A stretch of 64,000 nt of DNA from Thermogemmatispora onikobensis (lineage in GTDB: Bacteria > Chloroflexota > Ktedonobacteria > Ktedonobacterales > Ktedonobacteraceae): contig NZ_BDGT01000028.1 of assembly GCF_001748285.1 (NCBI RefSeq), positions 1 through 64,000 of the forward strand, given 5' to 3'. Shown in pieces: positions 60,247 to 64,000 of the stretch. The position numbers and the translations under genes are program-made. The notes beneath the pieces were generated by a model. It ran no database searches and was not told the origin of the DNA. It worked only from the letters and a program-made list of their open reading frames with translations. Position 1 is the first letter of the stretch; the number at the start of each line of letters is the position of its first letter.

Positions 60247-62826
60247 ATGAGAGTGCCACTGAGCTGGTTAAAAGAGTACGTTGAGATTACCCAGTCGCCG
60301 GAAGAGCTGGCCCACACCTTGACAATGGCGGGGCTTGAGGTAGAGACGCTGGACTACATTGGGGCTGACTGGGGGGACCGCGTTATCACTGCACAAATTA
60401 CGCATCTGGAGAAGGTGCCTGGCTCTGATCACCTGAGCTACACGCGCATCGACACCGGGAGCGGAGAGATCGGTGTCATCTGCGGCGCTCCCAACATCAA
60501 AGAAGGGGACAAGGTGCCGCTGGCCCTGCCGGGGGCGCGCCTCGGCGACCTTACCATTGGGGTAGCGCGCAAGATGGGCTATGTCTCAGAGGGCATGCTG
60601 TGCTCGCCGCGCGAGCTGGGTCTGGGCAGCGACCACTCGGGGATCTTCATTCTCGACCCGGAGACGCCCCTGGGGGTCAGGCTTGCTGACCTGCTCTCCG
60701 ATGTAGTGCTGGAATTTGCCATCAAAGCCCATCGGGGCGACCTCTCTTCGATCATCGGCATTGCGCGTGAAGTAGCGGCCCTGACCCGCAAGCCTCTGCA
60801 CCTGCCGGAGCCGCGCTTCAGCGAGCAGGGGCAGCCTGCGGCGGAGCTGGTCGAAGTGACGGTCGAGGATACGGAGCTGTGCCCACGCTATAGTGCGCGG
60901 GTCATCAGTGGCGTCAACATTGGTCCCTCACCCGGCTGGATGGCGCGGCGGCTGCTGATGGCGGGCATGCGTCCGATCAATCTCATTGTTGACATCACCA
61001 ACTATGTCATGCTGGAGGTAGGCCAGCCGCTGCATGCCTTCGACTACGACCTGGTGCGCGAGCGGCATATTATTGTCCGCCGGGCCCGTGATGGCGAAGA
61101 GATCACCACGCTCGACGGCGTCCAGCGGCGCCTGAGAGGCGATATGCTGCTCATCACCGATCCCCAGGGGCCGACGGCCATTGCTGGCGTCATGGGTTCG
61201 GCCATCAGCGAAGTGAACGAAGGGACCACCCGCATTCTTCTGGAATCGGCGAACTTCAAGCCGGCCAGCATCCGACGGACGGCAGTGGCGCTGGGCCTGC
61301 GCACGGAGTCCTCCAGCCGCTTTGAGAAGGGTCTTGATCCAGAGCTGACCATCTTCGGGGCCAACCGCGCGGTTCAGCTCATGGTCGAGCTGGCGGGGGG
61401 CCAGGTGCATCCGGGCATCGTTGATGTCTATCCCCGGCCTGTGGAGCCGCGCACTATTCTCTTCTCGCCTTCCGAGGTCGACTGGCTGACGGGCCTCAAG
61501 GTCACCTCGCGCCAGGTCCATGACGCCCTCAGCGCTCTCGAGTTCAAAGTCGAAGAGGTCTCTGCCGCTGCTGACGCTGCTGGTGGTGAGCAGCTCCTGC
61601 GCGTCACCGTGCCGACCTTCCGCGGTGACATCGGGGAAGGGGCCGATCTGGTCGAGGAGGTCCTGCGCATGATCGGCTACGATCAGTTGCCGGCCATCGT
61701 GCCCGAGGGGCCGCTGCCGGAGCCACAAGGCGACCACTGGTTTGAGCGCGAATACGAGGTCCGTGAGATCCTCATCGGCCTTGGACTCCATGAGATCCTG
61801 ACCTATGCGATGACCAGCCGCCAGCGCATGCTCAACCTGCTCGCCGAGGTCAACGCCCGCACAGCCCAGGTCTTGCTGCAGAAGCCGGCGGATGACGGTC
61901 GGACTGGCTGGATTATTGCCGGCCCGGAAGCGAGTGCCAGCTCTGGCAACGGTGCCCCGGCAGACAGCAAAGAGCCTTTCGAGGCCCGTGCGCTGCCAGC
62001 GGTGACCATTACCAACCCGCTCAGCAATGAGCTGGAATGCATGCGTCTGACACTGCTGAGCGGGCTGATGGAGACTCTGCAGGAGAACAGCAAGCGCAAT
62101 CGGGCGGGCTTGCGCCTCTTCGAGATTGGGCGGCGTTATCTGCCCCGGGGAGCGGGCGAGTTGCCCGAAGAGCGGCACTGTGTGGGCATTGCTCTCTCTG
62201 GGCCAGCGGCCATTTCCTGGGTACCGGAGCTGGCGCGCCCGGCAGACTTCTACGATCTGAAGGGCCTGGTTGAAACGCTGCTGGAGCGTCTGCACATCAA
62301 GCGCTATCGTTTCTCTGCTGCCCAGCATCCGACCTTTCACCCCGGACGCTGCGCCCTGCTGGAGGTGGAGCGACCAGGCACGGATGGCGGCGAGCGTTTC
62401 ACCCCGGTTGGTTTCCTGGGCGAGGTGCATCCGCTGGTGCAGCAGCGCTACGATCTCCCTCACCGCACCTATCTGGGCGAGCTGGACCTGGAGACCCTCT
62501 ATGCCGCGGTCCCTGAACGCCTCAACTATGCCTCCATTTCGCGTCACCAGGAGCTGACACGCGACCTGGCGGTGGTAGTTGATCAGCAGGTACCGGCCCG
62601 CGCAGTGCAGGAAGCCATCGAACGCCACGGCGGCGAGCTGCTGCGTACGGTGGCGCTCATTGATGTCTATACGGGGGCGCCGATCCCTCCGGGCAAGAAG
62701 AGTCTCACCTATACCTTGCTCTATCAGGCTCAGGATCGTACCCTCACCGATGCCGAGGCCAATGCCCTCCAAGAGCGCATTGTGGCCGCCCTGCACGAAG
62801 AGTTTGGGGCTGCCCTGCGGAGCTAG
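60247..62826 (+). CDS. pheT: Phenylalanine-tRNA ligase beta subunit
   Basis: 859 residues, longer than the typical 790-810. It has the N-terminal domain and EMAP/OB domain (about 40-150, AQITHLEKVPGSDHLSYTRID), B3/B4 editing domain (RPINLIVDITNYVMLEVGQPLHAFD), B5 (about 400-480), a catalytic-like core and a C-terminal FDX-ACB anticodon domain ending YTLLYQAQDRTLTDAEANAL. An insertion of about 45 residues rich in Ala/Gly/Ser (about 555-595) accounts for part of the extra length. The ATG has GAGGAG ten bases upstream. It is 168 bp after pheS, across a (GGCA)n-like repeat. Confidence 0.97.
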   Translation: MRVPLSWLKEYVEITQSPEELAHTLTMAGLEVETLDYIGADWGDRVITAQITHLEKVPGSDHLSYTRIDTGSGEIGVICGAPNIKEGDKVPLALPGARLGDLTIGVARKMGYVSEGMLCSPRELGLGSDHSGIFILDPETPLGVRLADLLSDVVLEFAIKAHRGDLSSIIGIAREVAALTRKPLHLPEPRFSEQGQPAAELVEVTVEDTELCPRYSARVISGVNIGPSPGWMARRLLMAGMRPINLIVDITNYVMLEVGQPLHAFDYDLVRERHIIVRRARDGEEITTLDGVQRRLRGDMLLITDPQGPTAIAGVMGSAISEVNEGTTRILLESANFKPASIRRTAVALGLRTESSSRFEKGLDPELTIFGANRAVQLMVELAGGQVHPGIVDVYPRPVEPRTILFSPSEVDWLTGLKVTSRQVHDALSALEFKVEEVSAAADAAGGEQLLRVTVPTFRGDIGEGADLVEEVLRMIGYDQLPAIVPEGPLPEPQGDHWFEREYEVREILIGLGLHEILTYAMTSRQRMLNLLAEVNARTAQVLLQKPADDGRTGWIIAGPEASASSGNGAPADSKEPFEARALPAVTITNPLSNELECMRLTLLSGLMETLQENSKRNRAGLRLFEIGRRYLPRGAGELPEERHCVGIALSGPAAISWVPELARPADFYDLKGLVETLLERLHIKRYRFSAAQHPTFHPGRCALLEVERPGTDGGERFTPVGFLGEVHPLVQQRYDLPHRTYLGELDLETLYAAVPERLNYASISRHQELTRDLAVVVDQQVPARAVQEAIERHGGELLRTVALIDVYTGAPIPPGKKSLTYTLLYQAQDRTLTDAEANALQERIVAALHEEFGAALRS

Positions 62827-63483
62827 CGAGGATGAGGAAGGCACGGCAGCCAGCCGCTACAGGGTAGAAGGTTGCCCTGCCGACCGGGGTTAAAAAAAGC
62901 GCACGCTTTCTGCTTCACCAGCGAGGAGGCGGGTGAGCAGCCATCGCTCTGAAGGATGATGCGCTGGCTCTTGCCCGCCTTGTGCTTTCTGGTACCGATC
63001 GCTTCCCTCTGGCAATCCTTCTATAAAGGTGATATAGTAGAGAAACGTGGCTGATCATTTTTCCGGCTGCACCTGACTCACTGAAAGGGGCTTGCCGGCA
63101 TCATCAGGTAAAGAACTGCTGCCTCCGCTCGCTCTGAAACGCTGACCGCCGCTTGGATCGTCGTGCCTGGTCAGCGCAGTGATGAGCGAGCGGACCAGAT
63201 GCCAGCGGAATGGGTGAGGTCGAGCGGGGCGATAGTCTGGAACGTGGGGCAAGCGAGTGGAGGAAAGGGTAGCGACCGAGCTGGGGGCTGAGGCTCACCA
63301 GGCGTTTTCCTGGATGAGGAGAGGGGGGAGGAGGGGGGAGCGAGGCGAGGGCTGAGGCTCAGCGGCTGACGTGGCGGAGAGCTGATCGTACGCTAAGGGG
63401 TGTGGGAAGGAAGGCAGTGACTCTGGCGGGCGGCGCATCCGTGCGTTGAGTACCGGCAAGGCTGGGGAAAACAGAGTACGTCT
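62827..63483 (+). other. Intergenic region after pheT
   Basis: No gene was recognised. AAAGCG-CA-CGCTTT near 62892-62912 is a weak hairpin. A TATAGT at 63033-63038 could be a -10 element. GA-rich repeats lie at 63310-63360. Confidence 0.4.
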
Positions 63484-64000
63484 ATGAGTCAGTGTTTGCG
63501 TTGCGGCAAGCCATGCGCAGCAGATACGAGCTTGTGTGAAGAATGCCGGGCGCGCCTGCTACAGGCGGGGCAGCCCTCGGACCGGGGCGAAGGGCGTGAG
63601 CGGAGCGCTACGTCGGTGACTTCTGCCGCCAGGCGGGATGCGGCTGCCAATGGAGAAGAGGCGGATACAGAGCCTCCGCATCGGGAACGCCGAACTGATC
63701 CCGAGGCGCAAGTACCCACTCAGCAAGGGCCTGTGACCCCACCGCCGGAGGTTCCGCCCGATTTCTTGCTCTCCCAGCTAAGGCAGCCAGCCAGCAATGG
63801 GGAGGTTGGGAGCGATCCGGCTCTGGAGATGAGCGAGGCGGCAGAGTTTATCAGCGAGAGTGACCCTGGTGCGCTGAGACTGCCTCGTCCTTCGCGTCTG
63901 ACCCCACTGGTTGAGCCTGATCTCTCTTCCCTGGATATCCAGCGTCAGAATACCCCGCTGGTAGCGCCTCCGTCGGGCCACGGTCAGATCTCGTCTGCTG
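63484..64000 (+). CDS. Zinc-ribbon protein with long disordered region, cut by the right edge
   Basis: An open frame starts with ATG at 63484 and continues to the window end without a stop (172 codons visible). The N-terminus is a zinc ribbon: MSQCLRCGKPCAADTSLCEEC, with Cys pairs at 4/7 and 18/21. The next 150 residues are Pro/Glu/Ser/Arg-rich and predicted disordered (for example PPPEVPPDFLLSQLRQ). Such an arrangement (short zinc ribbon, long linker, then a transmembrane or catalytic domain) is frequent in Chloroflexota, so the functional part is probably beyond the edge. No strong ribosome site is visible. Confidence 0.75.
   Translation, partial: MSQCLRCGKPCAADTSLCEECRARLLQAGQPSDRGEGRERSATSVTSAARRDAAANGEEADTEPPHRERRTDPEAQVPTQQGPVTPPPEVPPDFLLSQLRQPASNGEVGSDPALEMSEAAEFISESDPGALRLPRPSRLTPLVEPDLSSLDIQRQNTPLVAPPSGHGQISSA

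Overview
The window is a GC-rich bacterial chromosome segment that looks like Chloroflexota, most likely class Ktedonobacteria (a Thermogemmatispora-like genome). This is inferred from the mix of families: an HspR-type MerR regulator beside grpE and dnaJ, GAF/HisKA_3 two-component kinases, NnrS-like and DUF2249 proteins, a T-box on pheST, an ATP-type YchF and an LppX-like lipoprotein. No taxonomic marker (rRNA) is present, so the assignment is inference. Genes are dense, with mixed strands, and many intergenic spaces of 200-1300 bp contain tetranucleotide microsatellites and long inverted repeats.

Layout. 1-4.5 kb: a respiratory or NO-type cluster (two DUF2249 proteins, MIP18-type Fe-S assembly factor, NnrS-like 12-TM protein) around a Crp/Fnr regulator, with two identical 18-bp Crp-type operators in divergent promoters, followed by a macro-domain protein. 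5-10.3 kb: a small membrane protein, SbcD/Mre11-like nuclease, M20D amidohydrolase, YchF, an FmdB-type zinc ribbon and a membrane protein. 11.7-15.4 kb: rho, a SprT-like protease, an FtsB/DivIC-like protein, and a densely structured, terminator-ended segment that looks like an undescribed RNA. 15.5-25.6 kb: a class-I amidotransferase-like hydrolase, a histidine kinase/response regulator pair, a FAH-family dehydratase plus aldehyde dehydrogenase operon (possible oxidative pentose degradation), a tandem methyltransferase pair whose first member has lost the SAM motif, and polyphosphate kinase. 25.8-41.3 kb: tRNA-Leu(UAG) and a protein quality-control district: tig, clpX, lon, three tandem DUF4870-like membrane proteins with Gly/Gln/Tyr-rich tails, hspR, dnaJ, grpE, then scpA, an HD protein and an M50 protease. 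clpP and dnaK are absent from positions where they are often found.

41.4-52.7 kb: an MBL-fold hydrolase, an LppX-like lipoprotein, a DHA2-type exporter coupled to a DUF4097-like surface protein, an alpha/beta hydrolase, TspO, an orphan peptide-binding lipoprotein with a strongly structured leader, an isochorismatase-like hydrolase and a GH3 glycosidase. 53.0-57.7 kb: an acyl-CoA metabolism block (acyl-CoA ligase, hotdog thioesterase, two MaoC-type hotdog proteins, SDR). 57.9-62.8 kb: a long leader containing a T-box with a UUC (Phe) specifier, then pheS and pheT. A zinc-ribbon protein runs off the right edge.

The most interesting items are the Crp/Fnr operator pair with a matching recognition helix, the multi-hairpin RNA at about 15.13-15.44 kb, the four-helix nested hairpin at 50.3-50.4 kb, and the stress-gene district with its DUF4870-like triplet and a DnaJ carrying only one zinc site.
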